Shown here one piece after another: positions 23,688-37,800 of a DNA stretch of 64,000 bases. The position numbers were made by a program, and so were the translations under genes. Within the stretch, counting starts at the first letter, position 1, and each line of letters starts with the position of its first letter. The DNA is from Pagrus major (taxonomy: Eukaryota; Chordata; Actinopteri; Spariformes; Sparidae), in the NCBI RefSeq assembly GCF_040436345.1, contig NC_133234.1, forward strand, positions 13,780,446-13,844,445, given 5' to 3'. The notes below the pieces were generated by a model. It was given only the letters and a program-made list of their open reading frames with translations. It made no database searches and was not told the origin of the DNA.

Positions 23688-24773
23688 TTTAAAGGTCCAA
23701 TGTGTAGGATTTAGTGGGATCCATAGACAAAAACTAGAATATAATATTTAAAATTGTTTTCATTTGTGTATAATTTCTTAAAGCTAAAAATTCTGTTTTT
23801 GTAAGTGCTGTATCATAGAAAACTGGATGTGTTTCAGTTCCTTGAAGACGTTTCACCTCTCTAACTAACTGGAGGGGGGTTAGGACACACCCAAACAGGG
23901 TGTGAAAGCCTGCAACTCTCCTCTAGCTAGTTAGAACTGAAGAGCTGAAACGTCTTCAAGAAACTGAAACAAGTCCAGTTGGTTACGATATAGCACCTAG
24001 AATTACCATGACCTGGATGTTTTTGTATCCTTTGAATGTGCCTTTAATATCTTCAAACTGAGCAGGTCCTCCTCCACAGAGTCCTTTATGATGCTCCGCC
24101 ATGTTTCTACAGTAGCCCAGAACTGACAAACCAAACACCGGCTCGAAAGAGGGCCTGTCGTATTTTAATATGTTTTTAGTGGCAACTGGGGCAGGGGGAG
24201 GCAAGGAGTCAACCCCAGATGCCACTAAATTTCACACATTGATGGAATGTAACTAAGTACATTTACTCAAGTAATTTTGAGGTACCTCTACTTTAATCAA
24301 GTATTTCCATTCTCTGCGACTTTATACTCAGCATTGGGAGGGTTACTTTAAGAAAGTTACTAATTACCTGTTAAACTTAATCCACAATATCAATGTAATG
24401 TAAGTTGATTACTTTCCATTACTTTTGAATTACCTAATACCAAACATATGCAAATAAAGAGAATATTAATATCAATTAAATGAGAAGAACAAATTTAAAG
24501 TAATTACTTTTACAGCAATTGGAAAAAACACAAATACTGATTCTGATCTGATCTGATAATTGAAAAGAGCATTAATCGTTTGACCCGTAGAAGTATATAC
24601 ATCCATGAAATTGTATGACTAATTTTACTTTTGCTTATACTTTTGATAGGTACATGAAATATTAGATCCTATAAGACTGTTTCTATTACCTAGAAGTAAT
24701 ATTTAACACTGTTACTCAAGTATGACTTTTGGGTACTTTTTACAACACTGATCTTATACACTGGACCTTTAAG
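23688..24773. mobile_element. Nested MITE block with TTTAAAGGTCC termini
   Basis: The left end TTTAAAGGTCCAATGTGTAG (23688) is mirrored by CACTGGACCTTTAA ending at about 24773. Inside is a foldback at 23817-23985 (TGAAGACGTTTCA mirrored by TGAAACGTCTTCA). A second insert, about 24246-24750, is flanked by TACTCAAGTA motifs. An inner inverted end, CCACTAAATTTCACACATTG (to 24241), pairs with the left terminus. No transposase frame seen. Confidence 0.6.
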
Positions 24774-25012
24774 CATTAAATGATTTACTGGATTACCTCT
24801 GAAGAGCTTAGCTCCACCTCAAAATCACAGTGACAGAATAAAACAAATTTGAACAATCATATAAAAAAGCAATGAATTTGCACAACAGCAAATCAGTAAA
24901 GAATAAGTAAAATATAAAAAGCTTGAATGTGTGTGAGCCGCAACGGCTGTTTCTGTTTGGTCATATTGCTCAATTTTTGCTCTTTTTCCATATTTTTTCA
25001 GTAACTCATGGG

Positions 25013-25072
25013 TATATGTCACTCAGTGGCTAGCTGTGTTGTGGGTAATGTACATGCTGGGTTTTGAGTTTA
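25013..25072. repeat. Dispersed repeat fragment, second copy
   Basis: Matches 11757-11812 in the phrases GTCACTCAGTGGCT and GTGGGTAATGTA. Confidence 0.45.
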
Positions 25073-26017
25073 ACAAACACAAGCTGTAAACACACTTCAG
25101 TGTGTAAAAATCTCAGTTACCTGCCTTTTCCCACCTGCAGTCCAGTCACCTGCTCTCATCTACCAGCACAACTGTTTCCCGTTTCCTCATTATCTCCCCC
25201 TGCATATGCTGTATATCAGCCCTCTTTCCTTGTTGACCGCAGCTTGTTCCTGGTTATACTTGCCAGCTTAGTTTGGCCCTGTGGACTGTTGACCTGCTAT
25301 GAACTCTGCTTTGAACTCTTGCCAATTAAAAAGCTCTGTGTGTCTGTGTTCAGAAGCTGTACAACAACGATTCCATTTCGTTTTGAAATTACTCACATGT
25401 ACAACTCAAAAATTTAAAAACCACATGACAAAACATGTTTCTTGTTCATCCTTCTTCACAATCAAGTTTGATTAACCAAAGCATATTCCTGTTTGCACTC
25501 TAAATATAGGTATGTGTGCAAACGCATAACTCTGAACTTTTAAAAAATGAGCTCTGATGAAGAAATTGCACTTCAGTGTGTTTGTGTTGCCTGTTTGCTG
25601 TCCAAACATTGGGTGGTTGTGTAAGGTCTCATTATGAGGGAGTGCTGGATTTCTGTATTGGATTTCCATACATTCTCCTATACAGACTGTGTGTAACCCA
25701 ATACTCACTCTAGAAACAGGAGGGGCTGAAATCCTATACCAGGATGGAGAGAGGGAACTCAAGACGGACTATTTTCACGGTTCAGCAGTATGTTGTGATA
25801 AGCTACGTATTTACACTGACATAGGCCTTATGTTGAACTATAAGGCGGGTGTTTAACATAGGCTTTTAATGACACTGGCATGTAACTTGAAACCAACTAA
25901 TGGGCTGTAATCTAAGGTGAGTGTATGATGATGTAAAGAGCCTGCATTACCCTCGAGTGGAAAAAAACAGGAGTAGTACAAAAACATCCTGCAGCCACAC
26001 ATTTCAAACTCAGGTGT

Positions 26018-29000
26018 CTATTTTCTAATAAACTCACTGATTACCAATATAACAGAGATCAGGAGGAGCCAGCTGCTTCTTTTCAATGAAGATGATCTGT
26101 TTAGTTCACAGATGCACGTCTTTGGGTTTCGTGTCCCGACTGGAGTGGAGGTTGTGGCAGGCAGAGCCGGACATCTGAGCCAGTCTACAGCGATGGATTT
26201 AGGAGTGACGACTTCTTGGTTCAGTCCTCCGTTCTTCAGCACCCAGTAAAGGTTGTCCTTGAAGAAATAGGCATCTCCTAAAAAGGAGCAGCAGTCAGTA
26301 ATTTTGTACATTTTTAACAAGGGGGGGGGTGGCTCAGTGGGTTAGGTTTTACATGCTTTAATGCTCACAAAACACTTTGTTTTCTCATACAGCAGCACTG
26401 TATTCCCCCTTGAAATGCTGTTTCAGCACTTGTCTCTTTAAGCCATCAGGGAAAGTCATCATTCCCCTTAAAATGCCTACAGATTGCAAATTATAGGCTG
26501 ACATACACATTGCATTGCACCGACTACATCTATCTGGCAGCCAATGCTTCTTACTTTTTGCAGCCACTTGTAAAAACATTGCTCTATAGTGGTCAAAAAC
26601 TCCACAGGGACCATTAAAGTAAAAGACCTGAATATTTATTTCCCCACTGTGTAAAAAGTAACAAAATTAAACTCTAAAGATTAAGTTTATCAAACAGTCA
26701 TCTGAGATTCATTTAATGTGATTTCCTGGTATTTTGTGCTTTTTATGTTTGGCTGTGTGGACTGCTGTTATTCAAGTCACTTCCATTGCTTTGACAATGC
26801 CTTCCACCTTCCAACTAACCTGCGTGTGAGTGTTGAAATATACCATCAAACAACCAACAACAACATTCTCTGTGTTTTTTTAAGCAAAGGTCACAGAAAG
26901 CCATCACATATTTACACCTCTGAACACAATGCTACCTTCGCCCCAGCTGATGATGTCATCCATGTGGTTTGGCACTCCTGCCCAGAGACTGTTGTCCCGT
27001 GGGTAGCCCGGCTCTGGCTGCATGTTCGTCTGTTCCCCCTTACGGCTTTCGTCAAACCTCCAAAACTCCCCACCGCTGAATAGGTAGGTCTTGCCGTTGT
27101 GGGCCCAGATGAAGGCTGCCTCCACCCTGTCCACCATCACCCCGCTCCTTCTCTTCATGTTCCATTCGGAGATGGGCCGAGGGTAGCCAGTCATGGCCAC
27201 CGTGTCCTTGAAGACCCAGTATTGAGATCCTGGTCAGATGGAGGAAAGTTTGAGAATTTTAGAATGTTTTTGTTCAAGTTTAAGTCTGTCCTCGTTCTAG
27301 GAGGAAGAGAGAGGGTGGTCCGGATTTCATGTTACAGGAGGCAACATTTTTTGCTCATCATGACTCATTAGACAGCTGTTAGGTAATCGGTCTTGACTGA
27401 AACCTTGAATGTGTGTTCTTTTGTCTTTGTGTTCTTCATGTGTTGCTGAATGACTTATACTAATAAAGTCAAGTATGTGGTCAGTATGTCTTTTCATAGA
27501 TATTCATGAAATATTTCGACAAAATGATTCATTAGGCTAAACTTTCTACATCACTCATCCTCGTTTAAAACCACCACGTCAAAAGTAGCATCATCACTGA
27601 CAAGTTCCTGAGAAGAATCAACCACATTCACAACCTCTAGTCACACCCTCTGCTTTGGCATGTTTTTGCCATTGCTAAGATTAGATTCACCAAAGACACA
27701 CCTAACTACCAGATTTTTTTGTCTCTTACCAATAAAGAAGATGATACGGCTGTCGCTCTTCCTCTCATACACAGCGTCGATCTTGTTCGTTCCTTGCGGA
27801 AGTCCCATCCAGAAGTTTTTGATCTGAGCCGGATTGAGGGACACCAAAGACCCATCTCGCTTGGTTCTCCAGAAGTGTGCACCTTTCCAGGAAAAAAGAG
27901 TGAAAATGACCTACATGTGTGTAAATTCAGACATAGTATAGATGAAGAAGGGGATCACCAAGTCTGTGTATAACATGCCAGGTCATTTTGAATATTTTTT
28001 TGTGATGTGAACAATTTAACATGATTTTGGAGATTTGACATCTTTACCTTTAAAAAAGAAGACCTCCCCCCTGATATTTGCCACTGCATCAAAGCCTCCC
28101 TGACAGCGCTCGGGGAACAAGGGCTCAGACCTAGGACAGAAAAGTTGAATAAAAACTCTGCAATTTGACAAAAAATTCACTAGAGGGTGCAACAAGACCA
28201 AACACTGCCACAGTGAGGATCGATCAGAGGGCTTTTATCTGCATCCACTTGTCTTAAATTACAACATCATCATTCATTTGCCTTAGATTAAACTGAGTGC
28301 ATTGATAGGATATTCATAGTAAATGCAAATGATAAGTGCATATTATCCAGGTGGATATGCAGTAGCTCTTTATCTTTCCTCTGACTCTACTCACGGCTGT
28401 GTTGCTCTGGGAGGAGGTGGACTGGGAAGGCGTGGGAGGTCCGGATCAACCCCACCTGGTGGCCTCTCGTCCTTCACACCTACAACAGAATGGTGACAGC
28501 AGACAATGTTGAAGAGGCGGTGAAAGCTGATGAAAAACTGTGCAAGCAGTTGACATTCTTCTCAGTGGCCGGAAGAAGTTGACAAACAGGATGCAAATGC
28601 TATCTTAGGACACAGAAGGAAACTGATGAAAGGCGATGCATGAGTGCACCTTTACACACTTTAGTGCTACACTTTTAATTCCTTTATCAGAGGGTGGTTT
28701 CTGACTCATGATTGGGTTTTTATGGCCTTTTATATCATTTGTGGAGGGTTTTATTAAGCTATAATTCTAAATAATTTAAATTTGCAATTAACATTGAAGA
28801 TTTCTTCTTAAATTTTAACTTATTAAACACGCTGTCATCGTATAAATTATAGGTAAACATCATTTACATTTTCTACTGGTTCAAGGCCACTTCTCTGTCT
28901 TTAGGAGGATATCACAAGACCATAGCCTACCATAAACCACCAACGGTCATGTTTATATGGACAGTAAGCATTTAATGCCTCAATAAATGAAGTGAAAGGA

Positions 29001-32000
29001 CAATGCTGGACAGGTTAGAGGCCAAAAAGGAACCATCTGGGTTTTTCAGCCATGTTAGTGGTGCAGGATATCAATATTGGTCAATCTGATGGCTTGTCGG
29101 TTCACCACTTCTAGACTAAAACATTCAACACCACTGGACGGATTGCTAATTTGGTACAGACATTCATGGTTTTGACATGAAGTGTCAAATGAGTTTCCCT
29201 CTTCTGGCCGTCATTAGGTTAGAATTTTTATTTGTCTAATAGTTTGTTTTGTGACAAAAATATGTGCTTATCCAAGGAAATTCCCATCAGCCTCAGCTGC
29301 AGTTTGTGTTAAGTGCTAAATATTTAATGTTAGCATGCTATGAGGCTAAACACCAGTACAGCTTGTTTGCTTTGTCACTGTGACAATGTTAGCATGATGA
29401 TGTCGGCCTTAAGCTCAAAAGGTTAGGGTTAGTCATGACTCCAGACGCTTTTCTGTTTCATTTAACATTTTACATCTTTTCTTTTCAATATTCCTTGTAG
29501 GTCAAATAATTTATACAGAATTTTAACTAAAATTATCAACAGAATGTAAAGAAATAACAGTGTTGATGTTATGATGTGTAGGTATTATGTTGCAGGGATA
29601 TCGAAGCTAACCAGCAGTAGTTAGCAGCAGTTGGCATTTAAAGGAGTTAAAGTACATGTTATTCTTCATTTATCTGACCTATTTTCTGAGTGTGCCATCT
29701 ACTCACCTGCACAGCTGGGTGGCTTTGCAGAAAACACAATTCTAATGAGAGGGCAACATTTTTGACTGGGGAACAGTCTTTGACAAATAAAGCAAGTGAA
29801 GGCCTGCAAAACCGTGTACAACTGCAACAATTCTAGTGAGTTTCATCTTTAAACTTAAATGACGATTTCACATCAGGCAAACATACCAACGGACATGAAA
29901 ACCACCACAAATCAACACATGCTATAAGTGGGACAGATGTATATGTGCTATAGAATGTAGTCAGTCAAACTGGTTACTGACCGTACAGCTGTTGGATGGC
30001 CAGCTTGTCATCCAGGTCCAGCTTGAAGTTGAGAACGTCTTGCACAGCTCCCTGGTAGTACGGCCTCATGATGGACGGGTCAGAAGAGGAATGGGACAAG
30101 CCCAGTGCGTGGCCAAATTCATGCACTGCAACTGTGAACAAGTCTGTGCTGCTGCTGTCACCTGAGGAAGTGTGAAGCTGTTACTGGATCACATAAACAA
30201 CCATGTATTTATGGTTCAACGCCACTGAATAAGCAGACAAAGGACTCTGTTTCCTTTATTCATTACTTTAGATCACTATGTCATTATAGCTTTTACATCA
30301 GACACATCCATCATATATCCATCCATCATCATTTCAATCAGTAAATACCTCCATAGCTCCAGATCTCATCATCATCAAAGTGTGTGTCACCCGCCACTTC
30401 ATCCCTGCCGGGGAAAAAGGCGTGGGCCAGGGTGCCACCCTGCCCGTCAAAAGGGTACCCGTCTTCGTGAAGCAAGCGGTTAAAAGACACTCTGATGTCC
30501 CCTCCAGCTGCCGCCCCCCTGCTGTCAGTCGGCAGCCGACGGAAGTTCAGGGGGGCCGCGTCGCTCCAAGCTTTGAAGGCGCGAGTCAGGATGTTGTCCA
30601 CCAAACCGGGTGCCAGTCTGGGTGAGAGGGCGGTCGATGGGTAGCTGTGGACACTGCGGACAGGAATAGATTTAAGATTTCAACACATTTTTTGACTTTT
30701 ATCTTTTAATGATCTTCTTAATCTGTTTAATGTGTCTTGTCCTGGAGATTTTTGTTCTGCCTTTTTTGTGTTTTTTGTTTTTTACCAAATATTATATATC
30801 ATTTTTAATGCGTATCACATTTTCAGTCGAGATTATGTTAAAGTGTCTGCAACTTAAAGTCTCAGACCTAAACAACTGAATAGGTTGACTGCCAGTGACT
30901 TTCATAAACGAAATATATCACCTTTCCAAGAACAACATGACTGCTGCGGCTGCCTACGCTCACAGTTTGGTCAGTTTTAGGAAATCATTGTGTGTTGGCC
31001 TAAAATAACCACATTACTCATGTAACTTCCTGTCAGCTATCGTTGCACCTACGTACCTTAACTACATTAGTAAATTAAAATAACTCACTTCTGACTTTGG
31101 GTTTCACAGTAGGTGCAAAAACTGGCCTATATGGACTTTTCGCTCCTTATACTACTTCGCCTGACTTCCTCTTTCACTGGCTGATTTTGACTTTGATTGT
31201 GACTTTATGCACATTCTCGAGTGCGTCATCTCAGTGACTCTCTCTACTTCGCTAACATAGAGCAACAGTAGCTGACGTTAGTTTAGAAATGGAGTCCGTT
31301 AACGTAAATAACCGGCTTCCAGCACAACACAGTAGTTCCACAGAGCCCGATTAAAGGTGCAAAAGTGATTCTGGAGAAAGAGAGTTTATTGTCGAGTTTT
31401 ATTCCCAGGTCGTCAAATACTGGCGCTTTGAGTTGGTAGGCCATGCAGCAGCGGAAAGCGTCAGTATTTGTCAACTTGCAAATGAAACTCAATCATCAGC
31501 TATATTACAAATTGCACCTTTAAAGGATGAGTCTGGTCAACAAATCCAATGAAAAGACGAAAACCAATGATGACACTATCCTACTAACAAGTATTGCCTG
31601 TGTCGTCACAGCCTGACACAACGTTTGTTGTCCAAAAACTATTAAAAACACATCAATGAGCCTCTCTGTTGTTCTCAGGGACATTTTCCTTTTATGACTA
31701 TAAACATGATTAATTTCAATCTTGTATACACCTTCCTGTTGCTGTAAATTCTCTCTAGAGCAACAAATGTGTGCTAACCCGCAGCTGACAATAGTCCACA
31801 AAAACCGCTGTTGGCGTAACGTTTGGTAAAAACAAAAATTCCCAGCTGTTCTTGGAAATGACTTAACTCTTCCTAAAAATGAAAAAATATTTTGTCTCCA
31901 GGAGGAATGAATTGGCCTGACTGCTGCAGGACACAGCAGTCAGGACACATTTGGCTCATTAATGGCACTTTTTAAACTCTGTGTTATGACATAGAGTTTA

Positions 32001-34684
32001 CAAATCAACTTTGTCCTATAATGTGTATGCGATCATAAATGTATCTTTCTAATTTCTCCACAGATGGCGTATTGCAAGGTGCAAATTTCATAATAAACAA
32101 AGACATTAGAGTGGTGGAAGCGATAAATCCAAACAATTTGTATGGGCTTGTGTAAATATTTGTCAGATTGTTGGATTAAAAAACAGATTTCCAGTCAAAA
32201 TGCACACAGAGACACAAAAAAGTCTCTTCCCCACATACTTCCCCAAAAAACAGACATGACATATAAGGCTATGATTCATACAGGGGAAGAGATAAAGCCA
32301 CAATGTAACATGACAGGAAACATACTGTACCTCCATGTGAGGTCAGTCTTATGCCATTTAAGGCCTGACAGAGCATATCTTTTCCTCCTCCTCCTCCTCA
32401 GCATGTCCTCACTCCCAACAATATCCGGCAGGGAGCATCGCGGTGTGGACATGAGTTTGATGGTTTCACTGTCTGGAAGAGAAGGAGATCACATAGTGTG
32501 TAATCAAGAGCAGATTACAGGAAGTTTGAGACCTCATGTGGCCCCCGCGCTTGTGAAATCTAAGATACTCAGAATATATTTTGAGTTTTCGGTTGTTACC
32601 GAGCACGCCGGTCTCCTGGACGCCACCGAATCTCTGCATGACACGAATGGCTTTCTCAATCCCATCTTTGGTCTGCAGTTTACTCGTGCGTGGGTCAGCA
32701 GGAGGAAGGTAGCCATACCTGCTCAACCAATCCTGCACAGAAGACAAGGAAACCACAGTAAATTTGGTAATCTGTGCAGCAACAACACGCTCCAAACATC
32801 TGTGAACCAACAATATCAACACAGTCTTCAGGATAAAATGCTGGCAGTTAACGTTTCTGCAAATCACTGATACAGTCACACTTGTACATGTCACACACTA
32901 CTAAACATATTGACATTTCAAAAACTGAGGCTTTGGGATGTAGGACGGGTCAGCCGCCATCCCACAGCGTCAGTGTTTGACGAGTTGGGATTGAGACTCA
33001 TAGAAAACTCAACTTTTCTTACAAAAAGCACGTTTAACCCAAAACACAGTTGTTTCCTAACGTAAGATAAAATTGAAAATTGAACCTAAAGAGATGCAAC
33101 ACAAATACACTTCAACACATCCATGGCTTGCAGAAACAAACATTGCTAACATTTATTCTGCCGATACTGTTGAGACTATCACTGAAATCCAACTCTTACA
33201 TGAGTCAACTCAAAGATTCTGGGCAAACGCTGACATCATGGAGGCCATTTGATCCACAGCTCCACCAGTACTATAAATCAGACCCAGAATGTTCCCTCAT
33301 AATGCAGTGTGTCAGCCTTTTTTTCCCTCATTAATATTATATGAGCCTGTCCTTGTTGAGTGAGTTGCTTGATGGGATAAAGACAGTGTTGAATTGACAA
33401 TTCGCATACCAGACGCTCTAATCAGAATAACTGAATGGAGAATGGACTGCAAGTGAAATAAGGTCATAACCTTGGCTCGGTATTGTTCCTGTTGATGTGT
33501 ATCTCTGTCAAAAGGAAGAACGGTTTCATAAAAGAGATTTTGAAACCTGCTCGTCCTCCACCTTCTGTTGTGGTCGCAGAGAGGAAAAGGTGTTGTCTCG
33601 CACGTTAACAGTTAACAGTCTTTCAGTGGGTTTTGAACCTGCACCTCAGTCCTTAAGAAAAAATATATTTTTGCTATTTTTTTAATAACACTTAGAAAAA
33701 GGCAGGCTGTATTATGTCTTGAACCCAGGTCTGACCATACACCGGCAGCATCATACACAATGGCGACTCTGATGGTAGAAGAAGTGAAACTTGACTATTT
33801 CCCAGAGAAACACATCGACATGCTTTCTTGTGAAGTTTTCTTGTGAAATTGAGCAGCATTGATTTTTTGAGGAAGTGTGTGTGAGCAAACTGGAAATGAA
33901 AATCTTTCCAAATTGCGTTTTGCGATTTGAAATATTTGGTCATGACCGAAAATTGCACTCAACTTATTGAAATGTCTTGAGTATAGCAAGCTGCAAAAAA
34001 ACACAACAACCACTTTAAGGGTCGTCATTTTCCCTCATAAAACTGACTTTTTCTCAATAAATAATTGTCTGAATGCGCAAAACAAGTATGGATTTGATGC
34101 CTTTTCTTTTGATTTTTATTGACCTCATGAGTCATCTGAACATGGCCTGGTGTGCATCAGACTCTTTGCCATATGTCATGCGGCCAATAAGACTTCCTGC
34201 TCATATAAATCAGAGAAAAGTCTGTGAGAGCCTGATGCAAAGAGAGGAATGGTCACATTTGAACACAACAAACACATACACACAAGAAATGCACAGTCAT
34301 TTTCCTTAAAAAATAAATCACTCTCACTCGGTGTGTAAATATTTGTTCTTAAATTGACATGGCTGGCATTCAAAACGCCTAAAGTCACATATACAATCAA
34401 CAAAGTGATCCTCCACTTGCCTATGGTCACATCTAAGAATGAGAAAGTGCATTTCTTCATAAAGAAAAATTTAGATAATCATAATGTGATTTAAAGACAA
34501 CACTCAGTCACACATTACATTATTAATCAATAATGAAAGGACGGTGAGACACTTTTCAGAGTTGTAGTAAAATGACATTATTCCTCTGTTCAACACTCAC
34601 CACTGCTCTGCTGTACTGGCCGGACTGTGCAGATGTGCCTCCCGATAGGGTCCAAAGCATCAACACCAGAAGACCCAACTCCAT
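26018..34684 (-). CDS. mmp25: Matrix metalloproteinase 25-like, GPI-anchored, 572 aa
   Basis: Coding exons in transcript order: 34684-34601, 32732-32600, 32472-32331, 30653-30349, 30161-29982, 28479-28395, 28130-28048, 27882-27730, 27229-26936, 26277-26018 (1719 nt). Domains: signal peptide (1-20); prodomain with [14 protein letters not shown] and cysteine switch PRCSLPD (C85); furin site RRKR before Y105; catalytic domain with [11 protein letters not shown] (H235, E236, H239, H245) and Met-turn M253; proline-rich hinge (about 283-312); four-blade hemopexin domain bridged by C319-C522; stem CICELN; hydrophobic tail (about 556-567) for GPI attachment. The protein is a zinc endopeptidase activated by furin in the secretory route and held at the cell surface. 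Human MMP25 is 562 aa with the same order of parts; MMP17 is the nearest alternative, but [11 protein letters not shown] and VMQRFGG favour MMP25. Confidence 0.93.
28480..29981. other. mmp25 intron 5
   Basis: About 1.5 kb with no coding signal. The segment around 29100-29250 (ttcaacaccactggacggat) resembles a dispersed repeat fragment also hinted at near 39460. Confidence 0.35.
31351..31523. mobile_element. Short inverted-repeat element in mmp25 intron 3
   Basis: TTAAAGGTGCAA at 31351 is mirrored by TTGCACCTTTAA ending at 31523. Size about 173 bp, flanked by TTAA at both ends. Non-coding. Confidence 0.5.
32379..32401. repeat. (CTC)n trinucleotide run coding for the MMP25 furin site
   Basis: Read on the minus strand it gives five consecutive AGG arginine codons (R98-R102), followed by AAA AGA (K103-R104) and Y105. 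This forms the proprotein-convertase cleavage motif. Confidence 0.8.
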
Positions 34685-34696
34685 CTCAAACAATCA

Positions 34697-34776
34697 CTGC
34701 AACAGAAGAGCTCCGTTATCATCACAACACTTCACATCTGGACACTTCTCGCTGCAGCATCTCAAACAAAGCTCAC
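34697..34776 (-). other. 80-bp intron in the mmp25 5'UTR
   Basis: Donor complement at 34771-34776 (AACG|GTGAGC in transcript sense) and acceptor at 34697-34699 (TTGCAG) lie 12 nt before the start codon. Inferred from splice consensus. Confidence 0.5.
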
Positions 34777-34888
34777 CGTTGTTTCTCCTGTGAAGCTTCA
34801 GTTCTTCTGGGACTAGGCGGTGCTGATCGATAAGTCAACAGTCTGTCTCTCCCCTCAGTATCAGTGAAGACAGCCGTTCATTGACTTC

Positions 34889-34898
34889 CTTTTTATTC
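34889..34898 (-). promoter_or_regulatory. Candidate TATA box of mmp25
   Basis: Read on the minus strand, GAATAAAAAGG lies about 110 bp upstream of the proposed 5'UTR donor and about 205 bp upstream of the ATG. Position and sequence fit a core promoter; no experimental support. Confidence 0.4.
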
Positions 34899-34899
34899 G

Positions 34900-37800
34900 C
34901 CCGTAATGCGCGCGACACACAGCTGGTGAGAGCGTGCACCGCTGATCTCTTTATCAAATTAAACACTAAACCAACTTCCTAATATGCTTCCATAAGAAAG
35001 AGGTTTGTTATGGAGGGTTTCAACAGCTAAAACTAAATTAAATAACGGTATAATGACATGACTAAATACATGAGTGAATACATAAGTTTATAACAAAATG
35101 CTCAAATAAATAAATTATTATTTAACTTAATGCTTTTTAATGTATAAATACTCAATGTATTTGAGTATTTATTTATTTAACTATAAGTTTACCATCTATT
35201 AATGACGTTTATTATAAAGTTTTACCACAAAACATCTGCTATTATAAATGTTACGTCATTAATAAAAGCTTATTACAATGATCAGCTCTTATCCAGAAGG
35301 TAAGGGGTCCAACTATGCATTAGATGGATCTCCTTGAATTAAAGAGCTAAAAGACAAAGCAGGTGCCATGTTGGATTGATTCCAGCATGGCCGAGTTTAC
35401 ATGTTTAGAGGCCCAGGGGCAAACATTTGTTGTTGGCCCCCCCTGGCCCCCAGGTTCCCATTAATGCACTCACAGCACTCTGTAGATGAAACATTTACGA
35501 TTATTTTATTTCAAAATAAAGTGTGCTGAATGATTCAAGTGTTAATAATATTTCAAATGGTCTCAGTTTGGTTAGGTTACCAAAAAAACTACTTGTTAAG
35601 GGTTAGGGTTGTGTTTTTTTTTATGTACAGTCAGTTACTTTCCTTACGTAATAACACAGTAGTTGTGATTTTCAACAAAAATCATTTTACCAGTATTATT
35701 CAAGACAAATTAGTTAAAATACATTTGAGGGAAATTGACAGCGCTCCAACAAGCTGGAGTGCACCGGCATCTCACATCCCATCTTAGAGTCCCATTATGT
35801 TTGTGGGTCATTCTCTCTGCAAACCATCACTGGTATTATATTTCGCTGTCTCTCCTCCCCCCTCTTCCTCCTCTCCAGTCTTTAATTTCTGTCCATACCC
35901 CAGGGAACTAAGTGAGTCATGCCATTAGCACAAATGCTGCCCTGCTAATGGGTGGTCAGTTTCCTTCATGTCCACCTCATGTCGCTGCACCAGTGGAAAA
36001 CAACGGTTGGTTATGATGATGAACGTCCATTAATGCTGTTGTTCCTTTGAAGGCATATGAATACTTCAAGTAATTTACTGTGCATAAAAATCATACTGAA
36101 GCCTTTATTGGCAGTGAAATCCTTGTTCTAATACGAACAAGTGTTGGATAATTTCACTCCTCCAGACTGACCCTCATATGCAGCTGGAGCCTTAGTGAAG
36201 TCTGGAGTGGACTTCTGATGTTTGCTGCTTTTCAGGTTAGCTGTTTTCTGGTTTTAACAATATCCAAAGTCTGAAAGAGCACGATTGTGGACCTGCATTA
36301 TCTGAAACAAATAACATACTGTATTTTAAACCTGCATCAACTGCTTTTAGGCCACCTGGGGGCAGCAGAGACATGCTGTAAACAAAACATTGACATATTT
36401 TAACCCTTTTAATGCAAAGAATGTGATTTCTTTCCCTAGGGGTAAATCAATCAAAACAATGAAACAAAGGAGTTTGTGGATGTTGATCATGGGAGGTGTT
36501 GTCTTCATTGTTAGACAGCCACCATTGCCGACGAATCCTCGGGTCAGGGGGATCCAGATTACCCCCTCCTGGGAACAACACAGTGTTGTCCCTCAACTGT
36601 CAAAATCTTTGTAAACATATCATTTTAAATTATATATGAAAATGCATAGAAAAACTTGAGCTAAATATAGACTCAAAACATTATCATTTTTATTATCTGT
36701 AACCGCTTGGGTCCCCCCTTCATGTGGCTCACAGTGGTGTGGTCCACTCTACCAACCTGCCCTCCCACACACATTAGTGCTTGGGTATGAGTGTCTCTGG
36801 GAGTGTGTTTGTGGTTGCGGCTGACTCCATTAAGTAACTACTTTGCAAAAGTTTACTTAAAACGAAAGATGTGTCTGACATTTTTATTTACATCTCCCTC
36901 TCAATAGAACAAAACACATTTACAATAAAACCACACTGCGTTCTGTTCCATCTACTACCACACAGTTGAACCTTGTGCATCAACGTAGCCACAGTTTTAA
37001 TTGGTAAATGGGGCTGGCGAGAGCAGTGACAGTCCAACCAAATAGTCATTTTGCAGGCCAGAAAGTAATCATTTGATCCATTGTTAATATAAAAATATTG
37101 ATTATAGCAGCTTTAACTGCTGCCAACTGTAGCTGCCATAGCTAGTTAGCTCAATTAGCAGAGCAGCTAGCGATTTGGACTTAGAGCCCGGGGACTAGGG
37201 AAGTTTTAGTGTTAACACCGCAAGCACAAGAGCTTTGGACAGGGATGGGATAGGGCTAGCTGCTTAGCATGCTAACTTCAGTAAATATTTCTGCAACACA
37301 AATTCAACGACATCATAATGTCAAACTTGCTATTTATTCACATTCGGTTGATAAATCTAGCTGATTTTTTGAATGTTTTAAACTAAAATCTTTACATATT
37401 GCCCCTTTAAATCAACCAAATCCTATCTAATTCTATTTTGTGTTGATTAGCTACACTTCAGTTACAATGTTGATGATTATCTTTTAAAGGTTTAAAAATA
37501 ATCAGATCGATTAAATTCATATTTTTCAGATCTTACTGAATTTGCCCAAAAATGTAATTATAAAGAATAATTTTAATCATTTTCACCAAAGTTGGTGAAT
37601 CATACGGCCATTATCAACCTTTTTTTCCCACTTTGAACAACACGGACAGTCAGGAAAATGTCACCTTAAATCAAAAATAAAGACCTGCAAGTTGATATTC
37701 ATTACACACAGTTTTATTTTCATTAAAGGGATCCAAGGCCTTCACAAAAGGGTTGACTCTTGGTAGCTATACAGTACTAACACAACACACAACAACAACA

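Noticed and set aside
32142-32870. 242-codon plus-strand reading frame
   Set aside because: It overlaps two mmp25 exons on the opposite strand, has no recognisable domain and ignores splice sites; an antisense shadow.
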